From Bradyrhizobium betae (GTDB lineage: Bacteria; Pseudomonadota; Alphaproteobacteria; Rhizobiales; Xanthobacteraceae), in assembly GCF_008932115.1 (NCBI RefSeq), contig NZ_CP044543.1, positions 5,958,501 through 6,022,500 of the forward strand: a stretch of DNA of 64,000 nucleotides. Direction: 5' to 3'. The notes below the pieces were generated by a model. That model was not told the origin of the DNA. It searched no databases and saw nothing but the letters and a program-made list of their open reading frames with translations. A program made the translations under genes and the position numbers. This document shows positions 52,998 through 61,750 of the stretch, piece by piece; the first letter of the stretch is position 1; each line of letters begins with the position of its first letter.

Positions 52998-53448
52998 CAC
53001 CGGCGAAGCCGGCTTCACCCTGCTCGAAATGGTCTGCGTGCTCGCCATCGTCGCGATGCTCGCCGCGGTGCTGCTGCCGCGCTTTCCGTCGGCGACGTCG
53101 CGGCCACGGCTGGAGGCGTATGCGATCGAGGTCGCGGCCCTGCTCAAGGCCGACCGCAGCGCCGCGCTGTCGCGCTATGGCGCCGTCAACGCCGTGGTCG
53201 ACGCGCGCTCGCGCACCGTGCGGTCGGGATCGGGGCCCTGGGTGGTCCGGGTGCCGGAGGACGTGGTGTTCGATGCGCTGTTGCCGCAGCGCTGCAACGG
53301 CCGGCCGGCGCTCTCGACCATCAGCTTCTTTGCCAGCGGCATGTCCTGCGGCGGCACGATCCGGCTGACGCGGCTCGGCAGTGCCGTCGAAGTGCGTGTG
53401 AACTGGTTGACGGGAGGCGTGGACATTGTCGCGCAAGACGTCCTCTAG
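52855..53448 (+). CDS. gspH: Minor pseudopilin GspH (start uncertain)
   Basis: Prepilin motif GEAGFTLLEMVCVLAIVAML starts near 53002; Glu +5 is present, followed by a GspH-like domain (VRVPEDVVFDALLP, cysteines in RCNGRP and MSCGGT). No usual start codon lies near the motif: the nearest ATG codons in frame are 52885 and 52855, deep within gspG, the latter after GAAGGGCGG. That gives a leader of 52 residues and an overlap of 143 bases with gspG, which is unusual. A rare start (for example ATC near 52973) cannot be excluded. Confidence 0.75.
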   Translation: MFPTTRGAIPMSTSSPQNARPTKSARSAPTGRKAGRGHRPISPPDRTDTGEAGFTLLEMVCVLAIVAMLAAVLLPRFPSATSRPRLEAYAIEVAALLKADRSAALSRYGAVNAVVDARSRTVRSGSGPWVVRVPEDVVFDALLPQRCNGRPALSTISFFASGMSCGGTIRLTRLGSAVEVRVNWLTGGVDIVAQDVL

Positions 53449-53833
53449 CCGCCGGGGCGAGGCCGGCTTCACCATGATCGAGGCCGTCGTGGCGCTCGCG
53501 CTGGTGACGATCGGGCTGGCCGCCATCGGAACGCTGGTCGCGACCAATTCGCGCGGCGCCTGGAAGCTCGAGCAGCACGCTGCGCTGGTCAACGCGGCGC
53601 GCGTCGTGGTCTCGACCCTGCCGCGCGCGGGCGAGCCGATGCCCGGCGATTTGCGCGGACGGGTCGCGGGCCACCGCTGGCAGATGCGCATGACGCCGTT
53701 CACGGACGATGTGCCTGTCGTGCCGGAGTCGCGGTTCGTCCCGCAGCGCGTCGAACTGCGCGTGCAGGCGCCCGGCGGGGCCATCGTGTCGTTCGAGACG
53801 ATCCGCTTGCAGGGCAGGGGCGGGAGCCGATGA
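53426..53833 (+). CDS. gspI: Minor pseudopilin GspI
   Basis: 135 residues with prepilin motif RGEAGFTMIEAVVALALVTI (Glu +5 present) and the GspI domain (KLEQHAALVNAARVVVSTLP). Start TTG at 53426 overlaps the end of gspH by 23 bases, consistent with translational coupling. Part of the pseudopilus tip with GspH, J and K. Confidence 0.88.
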   Translation: MSRKTSSSRRGEAGFTMIEAVVALALVTIGLAAIGTLVATNSRGAWKLEQHAALVNAARVVVSTLPRAGEPMPGDLRGRVAGHRWQMRMTPFTDDVPVVPESRFVPQRVELRVQAPGGAIVSFETIRLQGRGGSR

Positions 53834-54513
53834 ATCACACCGGGACATGGCGCGCTGAAGACGGCTTCACGTTGTTCGAGGCGCTGGTCGCCCTGGCGCT
53901 GATGGGGCTGATCATGGGCGCGCTGGCCTCGGTCACCGCGCAATGGCTGCCGAGCTGGAATCGCGGCATCATCCGCGCCCAGCGCAACGAGCAGGTCGCG
54001 GTTGCGCTCGACCGCCTCACGACCGATCTGTCGGCGGCAGACTATGTGACGCGGTCGGACAATCTGCCGCTGTTTCGCGGCTCTGAGCAAAGCGTGATGT
54101 TCGTTCGCTCCGTGCTTGGTCCGAACGGCCGCCCGGGACTGGAGATCGTTCGCATCGCGGAGGTCAACGACAGTCGCGGCGCCGCGCTGGTCCGCATGCG
54201 CGCGCCCTTCGTGCTGCTGCAGGCCGGCGATCCCCGGATCGATCAGATCCAGTTCGCCGATCCCGTCGTGCTGCTGCGCATGCCCTATCGCATCAGCTTT
54301 GCCTATGCCGGTCTCGACTCCAAATGGGGCGGCCGCTGGCTCGAGACCGGCGAGTTACCGACCGCGGTCCGCTTCGACATCAGGGACGTCGAACGCGGGA
54401 CCGTGATTTCGAGCGCAGCGCGGATCCATGTCGAAAGGGGTGCCCCGCGGGCAGACCCGTCGACGATCCAACAGGAAGAAGCGCAGCCACAAGCCAATGA
54501 CGGGCCGACATGA
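53830..54513 (+). CDS. gspJ: Minor pseudopilin GspJ
   Basis: 227 residues. Prepilin motif EDGFTLFEALVALALMGLIM (Glu +5). The body holds the GspJ-like region (PSWNRGIIRAQRNEQVAVAL, then MPYRISFAYAGLDSKWGGRW). Its ATGA start overlaps the gspI stop. Member of the tip complex. Confidence 0.9.
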   Translation: MNHTGTWRAEDGFTLFEALVALALMGLIMGALASVTAQWLPSWNRGIIRAQRNEQVAVALDRLTTDLSAADYVTRSDNLPLFRGSEQSVMFVRSVLGPNGRPGLEIVRIAEVNDSRGAALVRMRAPFVLLQAGDPRIDQIQFADPVVLLRMPYRISFAYAGLDSKWGGRWLETGELPTAVRFDIRDVERGTVISSAARIHVERGAPRADPSTIQQEEAQPQANDGPT

Positions 54514-55460
54514 TGACCAGTCAGGGCCTTCGACTCCGGCGCAAGCTTGCGGCACAGGACGGCTTCATCGTCGTCGCGACGTTGTGGCTGCTCGCGGGGC
54601 TTGCTGCACTTGCGACTGTCGCGTCGGTCTACATCGCGCAATCGGCCAATGCGCTCTCGGCACTGGACGCCGCGACGCAATGGGAGATGCTGAGCTCGGC
54701 CGGGGTAGAACTCGCCGCCTATCAATTGTCGGCGCCCGCGACGGTGCGGCGTCCGAGCCATGGCGGATTTGGCTTTCGCCTCGCGGGTGCATCCGTGCGC
54801 GTCGAATACATGTCGGAATCGGCGCGGATCAATCTCAACCTGGCGCCGCGCGCGATGATCTCCGGCCTGTTCAGGGCGCTCGGCGCGCCGGCTGAAGCAG
54901 CGGACGATTATGCCGCGCGCGTCATCGCGTGGCGTCGCCCACCGCGATCGGACCGGCAGAATGCGGAGTTGGCGGCTTACAACGCGGCGGGCCTCGCTTA
55001 CGTGCCGCGGCAGGCCCCGTTGAGCAGCGTTGACGAAATGTGGCTGGTGCTCGGCCTGCCGGTCGCGCTGGTCGAACGCGCGATGCCGTTCGTGACCGTC
55101 TATAGCGGCATGGCCGAGGTCAATGTGCTCGATGCCGCGCCGGAAGTGATCGCAGCCTTGCCGGACATGAGCACGGCAAAGCTCGATGCCTTCCTCAATC
55201 AGCGCGCGGATCTGCCGCCCGACAATCCGGAGTTCGTCATCGGTGCGCTCGGCGGCCGGCAGCCGGGCGCGACGATATCCGCAAGCGATGCCTATCGCGT
55301 GCGCATGCGGATCACGCTGCCGGATGGCCGGCAGCGCATGCCGGAGGCGGTGATCCAGATTCCGGGGCCGGGCGAGACGGAAGCCTTCCGCGTGCTGGCG
55401 TGGACGGACGAGGTCGATCCGGAGCGGGGAGGGCGGCCACGGCCGCGAGAGGTGAGATGA
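54510..55460 (+). CDS. gspK: Minor pseudopilin GspK
   Basis: 316 residues, the large tip pseudopilin. Start segment QDGFIVVATLWLLAGLAALA has no Glu at +5, as is usual for GspK. The family core is visible: SESARINLNLAPRAMISGLF, then ARVIAWRRPP and PLSSVDEMWLVLGLP with the FVTVYSGMAEVNVLDAAPE motif. ATG 54510 overlaps the gspJ stop; the ATGA end couples to gspL. Confidence 0.92.
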   Translation: MMTSQGLRLRRKLAAQDGFIVVATLWLLAGLAALATVASVYIAQSANALSALDAATQWEMLSSAGVELAAYQLSAPATVRRPSHGGFGFRLAGASVRVEYMSESARINLNLAPRAMISGLFRALGAPAEAADDYAARVIAWRRPPRSDRQNAELAAYNAAGLAYVPRQAPLSSVDEMWLVLGLPVALVERAMPFVTVYSGMAEVNVLDAAPEVIAALPDMSTAKLDAFLNQRADLPPDNPEFVIGALGGRQPGATISASDAYRVRMRITLPDGRQRMPEAVIQIPGPGETEAFRVLAWTDEVDPERGGRPRPREVR

Positions 55461-56527
55461 GTATTCCTGGTCAAATCGCAGCCGCGCTGTCGTTGTGGAT
55501 CGACAGCGTTGCAAACACGGTGAGCGCGCGGCTCGAACGCGCGCGCGGCGCGCAGCAGATCGCGATCAGCGAGGACGAGGAGGGCGCTCTCACGTTGCGC
55601 CTGGTCTCGAAGGCGAGCAAGGATGCCGATCTGCCGCCTGTCCGCATCGGCATCGTCGACGGCGCGATCAGTACGCCGCTGTCGCCGGAATGGTCCGCGG
55701 CGATGAAGGGGGCGATCGTCGACCTCGCGCTTCGTCCCTCGCGCTTCGTGTTTCGTCCGCTGGAGCTGCCGGGCCGCGCGGTCGAATTCCTCGACGGCAT
55801 CATCCGCGCCCAGATCGACCGGTTGACGCCCTGGAGCCCGGCGGAGGCGGTCTTTCACTGGACGCCGCCACAGCCGATCGCCGACGACCATGTCGAGCTA
55901 ACGGTGGTGGCGACGGCGCGTGCCGCCGTGACGTCGTTGTCGCAAGCCCTGCTCGATCTCGGCGCTACGGCTGTCGATATCTCGACGGCGACGCCCGGGA
56001 TGGAGCGCATCGCCGTCCATCATCAGCGCATCGGTGGGCAGACGGGATCAAGTCGCCTCCGCTTCGCGCTGATCGCGGTGCTCGCGATCGCAGGCGTGCC
56101 GGCGATACTCTCGATCGGCCTTGGCGGAATCGTGACCGACTCCTACGATGCCGAGCAGCAGCAGATCCAGCGCCGGATCGCCGAGCGGCGCGCCATCGCG
56201 CGCGGCAGCCAGGGCGGCCCGGGCGGCTCGGCGATCGAACTTCTGGCGCGCCGCAAGCAGACGATGCCGTCGGCGGTGATGGTGCTGGAAGAGCTGTCCG
56301 GCATCCTGCCTGACCACACCTATGCGACCGAGCTGCGGATCGAGGGCGACAAGCTCCAGATCACGGGCCTGACCCATGATGCGCCGTCGCTGATCGAGAT
56401 CCTGGAGCGGTCGCCGCATTTTGCGAGCGCCGGATTCTTCGCCCCGACGACGCGCGCCGCCAACGAATCCGGCGAGCGTTTCCACATCGAGACCAGGATC
56501 AAACCGCAATTCGGATCGGGCACATGA
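55457..56527 (+). CDS. gspL: Type II secretion protein GspL (PilN-like part)
   Basis: 356 residues. Start ATG 55457 overlaps the gspK stop (ATGA). N-terminal half cytoplasmic, one transmembrane helix at about 197-222 (RFALIAVLAIAGVPAILSIG), then a periplasmic ferredoxin-like region (LEELSGILPDHTYATELRI). GspL recruits GspE to the membrane. The cytoplasmic half is divergent from enterobacterial GspL. Confidence 0.85.
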   Translation: MSIPGQIAAALSLWIDSVANTVSARLERARGAQQIAISEDEEGALTLRLVSKASKDADLPPVRIGIVDGAISTPLSPEWSAAMKGAIVDLALRPSRFVFRPLELPGRAVEFLDGIIRAQIDRLTPWSPAEAVFHWTPPQPIADDHVELTVVATARAAVTSLSQALLDLGATAVDISTATPGMERIAVHHQRIGGQTGSSRLRFALIAVLAIAGVPAILSIGLGGIVTDSYDAEQQQIQRRIAERRAIARGSQGGPGGSAIELLARRKQTMPSAVMVLEELSGILPDHTYATELRIEGDKLQITGLTHDAPSLIEILERSPHFASAGFFAPTTRAANESGERFHIETRIKPQFGSGT

Positions 56528-57075
56528 TCTCCATGCAGAAGTTCGAGGGCTATCTCACCCGCTTTCCGATCGCCGCGGTCGCGGCCTATGCGGCGCTGGT
56601 GGTGCTGCTTGCGTTCACGACGGTGCAGACCGTGGTCGAGATCCTCGGCAGCCGCGATGCTGCGGCCTCGGCCGCGGAGATCCTCCAGACGCTGGAAACC
56701 CGGCATCCGGCGCAGCGCTCCGCGGCGAGGAGCGACGTGAGCGTGCCGATTGGGTCGGCATTCCTCGAGGGGCAGACGGCTTCGGTCGCAAGCGCCATGC
56801 TGCTCCAGCGCGTGCTCGCGGCTGCCAAACGCGTCAACGGCAACACGCTGTCGTCGCAGGTCGACACGCAGGGGCCGCTCGCCAAATCCGGCTTCGTCTC
56901 GGCGACGTTCAACATCGAGCTCGCCTCCGCCGCGCTTCAGCCGCTGCTCTATGATCTGGAGGCAGGCATGCCGTTCCTGTTCATCGACGAACTGGTGGTG
57001 CAGCCTGCCGCGAGCAGCACCGACAGGATGCGGCTCGTGCTCGGCATCTCGGCGCAGCGGCAGCCGACGAAGTGA
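56524..57075 (+). CDS. gspM: Type II secretion protein GspM
   Basis: 183 residues with one N-terminal transmembrane helix (about 13-37, PIAAVAAYAALVVLLAFTTV) and a periplasmic domain similar to GspM (SAALQPLLYDLEAGMPFLFI). Coupled to gspL by a 4-base overlap. Completes the inner-membrane platform E-F-L-M. It is the last gsp gene; gspC, gspN and gspO are absent nearby. Confidence 0.85.
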   Translation: MISMQKFEGYLTRFPIAAVAAYAALVVLLAFTTVQTVVEILGSRDAAASAAEILQTLETRHPAQRSAARSDVSVPIGSAFLEGQTASVASAMLLQRVLAAAKRVNGNTLSSQVDTQGPLAKSGFVSATFNIELASAALQPLLYDLEAGMPFLFIDELVVQPAASSTDRMRLVLGISAQRQPTK

Positions 57076-57079
57076 GCGC

Positions 57080-58294
57080 CTAGCCCGGCATTGCGGGGGC
57101 GTGCAACCGCGTCACCGGCGCGCGGTGCGGGGCCGGTTTTGTCCGGGGTCTGAACAGCAGCAGCAGCAGCGACACACCGAAGGCGTCGCCGAGGCTCAGG
57201 AGTTGCGGCTGGAAGAAGGCGCCGAAGGCGAGAGCGACCAATCCGGCCAGGCGCGCGCAGGCAAAGCGATGATCCTGCAGGGTCCTGCCCGCCGATTTCA
57301 CGACATCGAGGGTTGCAGCGGCAATGGTGCAGGCAAGCAGGAAGATGATCAGTCCGCCGCCGACGACGCCGAATTCGACGACGGTCTTCAGATAACCGTT
57401 GTGACCGGCCTCCGCGGCCGTCGCGCGCTTGAAGCCGATGCCGAACGGGTGATCCGTGATCGCGGCGAGCGCGCTGTACCAATATTCGTCGCGTCCCGAA
57501 AAGCCCGAGGACGCGTCCCGGCTGGGATCGTCGAGCGCCAGCATGCTGGCGATCTGCGGCCAGAGAATGATGCCGGACACCACGACGAGAACCAGTGCTG
57601 CGAGCTTCCACGCGCTGAGCGGCCTGTAGGTCAGCTCGTAGACGAGCAGGGCGGTGATGCAGCCGATCAACGCGAAGCGCGAGCTGACCAGCGCCACCAT
57701 CGCGAAGCACGCGATCCTGACGGCGAGGCTGATGAGGCCGGGGCGAAACTGGGATAAGATGAATGCGATCAGGAGAGGTGCGGCGAACAGGTTCGGCTGG
57801 ATGCCCCCCACGTTGCGGTTCTCAGGCAGGCCGAGCACGGCGAGGGCGGAGATGCCGAACACGCAGAAGATGATGGAGGCCATGCCGAGGCCGCTTTCCA
57901 GATCATTCGGCTCCAGCGTCCATACGACAGACAGCGTCAGGGCCGTCATCATCAGCAGGCTGGTGTAGAAGATGCCGATGAACGTCGATCCTTCGTCGCC
58001 CTGCAATTGCAGCCCGAGCGAGAGATAGATGATGACGACGATCGCGGCCTGCGCGAGGCTCAGTCGCGTCAGGCTGGCGAGAAGCTGGAATGGCCGCGCC
58101 AGGGTCACGGCCGTCAGGAACAGGACCAGCCCCGCGGTCTGCCCGATCAGAACGGCGCCGCCAGATCCGAACGCGGTCGGAGCATCCAGATAGTCCTCGG
58201 TCAGGCCGATCATGGGAAAGCACAGCAGGCCGCACCATGCCCAGAACGACATCAGGATCGCCATCGTCCCGGTGCGTCCGGAGGCGGCGGTCAT
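57080..58294 (-). CDS. O-antigen ligase/polymerase-like membrane protein
   Basis: 404 residues with about 10-12 transmembrane helices and the Wzy/WaaL-type periplasmic loop segment GFSGRDEYWYSALAAITDHP followed by IGFKRATAAEAGHNGYLKTV, including the conserved His-Asn. Likely transfers or polymerises a lipid-linked glycan in the periplasm. ATG 58294 overlaps the stop of the OGT-like gene (ATGA), so the two are coupled. Converges on gspM with a 4-base gap. Confidence 0.82.
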   Translation of the reverse strand: MTAASGRTGTMAILMSFWAWCGLLCFPMIGLTEDYLDAPTAFGSGGAVLIGQTAGLVLFLTAVTLARPFQLLASLTRLSLAQAAIVVIIYLSLGLQLQGDEGSTFIGIFYTSLLMMTALTLSVVWTLEPNDLESGLGMASIIFCVFGISALAVLGLPENRNVGGIQPNLFAAPLLIAFILSQFRPGLISLAVRIACFAMVALVSSRFALIGCITALLVYELTYRPLSAWKLAALVLVVVSGIILWPQIASMLALDDPSRDASSGFSGRDEYWYSALAAITDHPFGIGFKRATAAEAGHNGYLKTVVEFGVVGGGLIIFLLACTIAAATLDVVKSAGRTLQDHRFACARLAGLVALAFGAFFQPQLLSLGDAFGVSLLLLLFRPRTKPAPHRAPVTRLHAPAMPG

Positions 58295-60789
58295 GGGCAT
58301 TCGGCCGTTCCCGGCACCCGGATATGGTCCGGCGGCAGTCCCGCCAGATGCCGCTCCATCATGGCGGCGTAGGCTGTCTCGAGGTCGCGCGTGTAGCGCG
58401 CGGTGTCGTACAGGGGCGCCCGCAACCGATTGAGGGCGAGCTTTGCCCTGAGAGTTGCGAGCCTGTGAGCATCGTGGGCGAGGTCGATTGCCAATCGTTC
58501 GTAGGCGGCCGGCGTCGTCGTCACGAGCTCCGGCAGGCCGATGGCGTGCAGCAAGCTCGCGCCGACGCGGCCGGCGAATGTGTCACCCAGGCAGGTGAGC
58601 ACGGGCAGGCAGGTCCAGAGCGCATCGCTCGCCGTGGTGTGAGCGCCATAGGGAAGCGTATCGAGGAAGAGATCGGCACAGCGATGCCGCGCCAGATGCT
58701 CCGGCGTCGGGAGCCGGCCGGCGAAGACCAGGCGCTGCGGCGCGATGCCGCGTGCCGCCGCCTCACGCCGCAGATTATCCGCTGCCCCCGGATTGTCCTC
58801 GAACAGCCATAGGACGCCGTTGTCGACGGCGGTCAGGATCCGCATCCACGAGGAGAAGACGTCCGGCGTGATCTTGTAGTTGTCGTTGAAGCAGCAGAAG
58901 ACGAAGGCGTCGTCGGCAAGACCGTGCGCGGCGCGAACGGCCGGCACATCCGCGACGGCGCGGTTGCGATCGTTGGCCTGATAACTCTCGGGAAGCCAGA
59001 CGACCTTTTCCGCATAGGCCGAGACGTCGTGCTCGGGAATGACGTGCCGGTCGGCGATGACGTAGTCGATGAAGTCGGCGCCGATGGTGCCGGGGAAGCC
59101 GAGATAGTTGACCTGGATCGGAGCGGGGCGCATCGCCAGGATGGCGGTGCGGGCATCCTGGGTGAATCCCTTCAGGTCGACCAGGATATCGATCTGGAGG
59201 CTTCTCGCGAGCTCGGCAACCTCGGCGTCGCCACGCGGTTTGGCATCGACAAAGCGGTCGAAGGCGGCCTCGATCCGCCGGCGCATGTCCGAGCCGTCAT
59301 TGGGCCCGATCGAGATCGCGGTGACCTCGAAGCGCGCCCTGTCATGATGTTCGAACACACCAGCCATCAGTTGCGATGTCGCGTGCTGGTGGAAGTCGGC
59401 GGAGAGATAGGCCAGCCGGATGCGGCCGTGGCCGTAACTGCTTCGAATGGCCGGAGCGGTGTTGCGGAAATTGTGCCCGATCCACGTGCGAGCGCATCGA
59501 AGCTGCTCGGCCGGTGTGGACGGCACCGCGACGAACATGAAGGGCGAGATGATCTTGCCGCTCTGGACCGAGGTCCGCAGCGAGGTGCAGGCCGCCTCGA
59601 AGCCGGACCAATCGCAGAGGTGCATCCTCACCCGCAGGCACGCGGCCGCGACTGAAGGTTGATCCGGATTGAGCGCGAGTGTCCGGGTCCAGGCGGCGAG
59701 CGCTTCGTCGTAACGCTTCTCGAGATAGGCGACCTGGCCCTTGGCGAGCCAGGCGCCCGCAAGGCTCGGGTTGAGAGCTGTCGCCCGGTCGAGTGCGGCA
59801 AGAGCATCGACGTGACGGCCGAGCGACAGTGCAAGGGTCCCGCGGCCGAGCCAGGCCTCGGCGAAATCGGCATCCGCGGCGATGGCGCGGTCGAATGCGG
59901 TCTCGGCATCCTGCTGGCGCCCGGAACGAAGCAAGACGTTACCCTTGCCGCTCCAGCCGGCTGCGAATTCCGGCCCGATCGCGAGCGCGCGGTCGTAGGC
60001 GGCTTCGGCGTCATCCCGACGATCGAGATCGAGCAACGCATTGCCGCGGGCAACCCAGGCCTCGGCGAGATCGGCTCGAAACCTCAGCGCCTCGTCCGCC
60101 GCGGCGAGCGCGTCCTCGCGCCGGCCAAGCTGGATCAGCGCATGGCAACGGCCGAGCGAAGCCTCGGCGAGATCGGGCCGGAGCGCGCGCGCGCGGTCGT
60201 AGGACAGGAGCGCTTCGCCGTGGCGGCCATTCGTAAAATGGATCGTGCCGATATCGAGATGAGCTTCAGCGAGCTCCGGCCGCAGGCGCAGCGCGCGCTC
60301 ATAGGCGGCGAGGGCAGGCTCGTACTGCCGGGTCTTGGCCAGCGCGGAGCCGAGCATGAAGTGTGCCGGAAAATGACGGGGATGATGCGCCACGAGCCGC
60401 GTCAGCCGCTCGATCGCCTCGGCGAAGCGGCCGAGCGCGAGATAGCCGGCTCCGGCGGCGTGCAGGAGCTCGAGGCTGTTGGGCGACAATTGCAGGCCGT
60501 GCTGACAGAGCCGGATGAGCTCGTCGTGCTCGCCGGCCCGATGCAGCACGGCGGCATAATTCTCGAAGAACTGCAGATTGGCCGGGTTTGCCTGCAGCGA
60601 CCGCTGCATCAGCAGCTTGGCGCGCGCGATGTTTCCCGATGCAGCCTCGGCGAGGCCGAGGAAATGTACGGCGTGGAGATTGCCGGGATTGGTCCTGATG
60701 ATGCGTTGATACAGCTTGGCAGCACCGGTGATATCCCCCTTGTTATGCAGGGAGAGGGCGCGATCAAGTATCTGTGCTTCGTCACGCAT
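58291..60789 (-). CDS. TPR O-GlcNAc transferase-like glycosyltransferase (GT41)
   Basis: 832 residues: about 11 tetratricopeptide repeats (10 to about 390; for example ALAAYERALRLRPELAEAHLD) followed by the GT41/SPINDLY-type catalytic region: YLSADFHQHATSQLMAGVFE, VNYLGFPGTIGADFIDYVIA, FCCFNDNYKITPDVFSSWMR and GAHTTASDALWTCLPVLT (UDP-sugar binding). Such bacterial enzymes glycosylate proteins on Ser/Thr in the cytoplasm. Being next to secretion genes, it may modify exported proteins; target unknown. Confidence 0.88.
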   Translation of the reverse strand: MRDEAQILDRALSLHNKGDITGAAKLYQRIIRTNPGNLHAVHFLGLAEAASGNIARAKLLMQRSLQANPANLQFFENYAAVLHRAGEHDELIRLCQHGLQLSPNSLELLHAAGAGYLALGRFAEAIERLTRLVAHHPRHFPAHFMLGSALAKTRQYEPALAAYERALRLRPELAEAHLDIGTIHFTNGRHGEALLSYDRARALRPDLAEASLGRCHALIQLGRREDALAAADEALRFRADLAEAWVARGNALLDLDRRDDAEAAYDRALAIGPEFAAGWSGKGNVLLRSGRQQDAETAFDRAIAADADFAEAWLGRGTLALSLGRHVDALAALDRATALNPSLAGAWLAKGQVAYLEKRYDEALAAWTRTLALNPDQPSVAAACLRVRMHLCDWSGFEAACTSLRTSVQSGKIISPFMFVAVPSTPAEQLRCARTWIGHNFRNTAPAIRSSYGHGRIRLAYLSADFHQHATSQLMAGVFEHHDRARFEVTAISIGPNDGSDMRRRIEAAFDRFVDAKPRGDAEVAELARSLQIDILVDLKGFTQDARTAILAMRPAPIQVNYLGFPGTIGADFIDYVIADRHVIPEHDVSAYAEKVVWLPESYQANDRNRAVADVPAVRAAHGLADDAFVFCCFNDNYKITPDVFSSWMRILTAVDNGVLWLFEDNPGAADNLRREAAARGIAPQRLVFAGRLPTPEHLARHRCADLFLDTLPYGAHTTASDALWTCLPVLTCLGDTFAGRVGASLLHAIGLPELVTTTPAAYERLAIDLAHDAHRLATLRAKLALNRLRAPLYDTARYTRDLETAYAAMMERHLAGLPPDHIRVPGTAECP

Positions 60790-60844
60790 TGGTCAAACAG
60801 CGTCTGTCCGGAGGCTCAGTCGCCGAGCCGACCCCGTCCTGTAC

Positions 60845-60933
60845 GACGTCAATTGTACAGGACTGTGACACGCGATGATTTCGCGCCGCGCAGACGACAG
60901 CGAGATGACGAAGGCGTCGAACGCGACGTCAAT
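60845..60933. promoter_or_regulatory. Shared-motif region between divergent OGT-like and FkbM genes
   Basis: GACGTCAATT at 60845-60854 and ACAGGACTGTGACA at 60857-60870 are both repeated exactly upstream of the other divergent pair (63641-63650 and 63711-63724). GACGTCAAT recurs at 60925-60933. These are candidates for a common regulator of the glycan block. Confidence 0.5.
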
Positions 60934-60980
60934 AACATAACAAGTGCACGCGCTACGTTGCATCTGTCCCGAGTTCTGTT

Positions 60981-61715
60981 ATGAGCCTGCGCGGCGCATT
61001 TGGTTGGGAGACGGCCGTGTCGTTGATGTCCAATAGGTATGTCCTTCAGCTCCGGCGCGCGGCGCGTGCCGCCGGCGTGCCGCGGATGCTCGGCCGCTTC
61101 ACCAGGGATTACGAAAGTCCGTTTTCGAAGCAGCTCATGCTGGCTTGTCGCCAGGGTGACGTCGTATGGGACGTCGGCGCCAATGTCGGGCTCTACACGG
61201 CAAGCTTCGCTGATTGGGTCGGCCCCTCCGGCAAGGTCTTCGCATTCGAGCCCGACGCGATGAACCTGCCCAGGCTGCGATCCGCTTGCGGCGAGCGGCC
61301 GAATGTCGAGATCCGCCCATTCGGCTTGTCGGACAGAACCGAGCGCAGGACATTTCTAGGGGATGGCGGCGACGGCACGACATCGCGGGTGCTCCAGCCC
61401 GGCGAGTCCGTTCCCAAGGGCGCCGTCGAGGTGGAGTTGCTGACCGGCGATGACGCCATTCAAGGCGGTAAGGCCGAACTGCCTGATATCATCAAGGTCG
61501 ACGTCGAAGGGCACGAATTGTCGGTGCTGAAGGGGCTGCAGGGAGCGCTTGCCAACAAGCGCTTGCGCAACGTCTTCGTCGAGGTGCATTTCGGCATTCT
61601 CGATTGCAGCGGTCGGGCCGACGATCCAAAGCGCATCGAGGAAATCCTCAAGCGCAGCGGATTCAAATTGAGCTGGACTGACGCATCGCACATCTTCGCG
61701 GCCAGGCCGGCCTGA
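60981..61715 (+). CDS. FkbM-family SAM-dependent methyltransferase
   Basis: 244 residues with SAM motif WDVGANVGLYTASFADWV, acidic FAFEPDAMNLPRL and the FkbM signature IKVDVEGHELSVLKGLQGAL followed by FVEVHFGILD. FkbM enzymes O-methylate sugars or polyketides. The position beside a GT41 enzyme and glycosyltransferase suggests glycan methylation. ATG 60981 begins MSLRGAFGWE. Confidence 0.9.
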   Translation: MSLRGAFGWETAVSLMSNRYVLQLRRAARAAGVPRMLGRFTRDYESPFSKQLMLACRQGDVVWDVGANVGLYTASFADWVGPSGKVFAFEPDAMNLPRLRSACGERPNVEIRPFGLSDRTERRTFLGDGGDGTTSRVLQPGESVPKGAVEVELLTGDDAIQGGKAELPDIIKVDVEGHELSVLKGLQGALANKRLRNVFVEVHFGILDCSGRADDPKRIEEILKRSGFKLSWTDASHIFAARPA

Positions 61716-61750
61716 TCAAGCCAGACGGATCGCAATTGGGAATTGAACGC

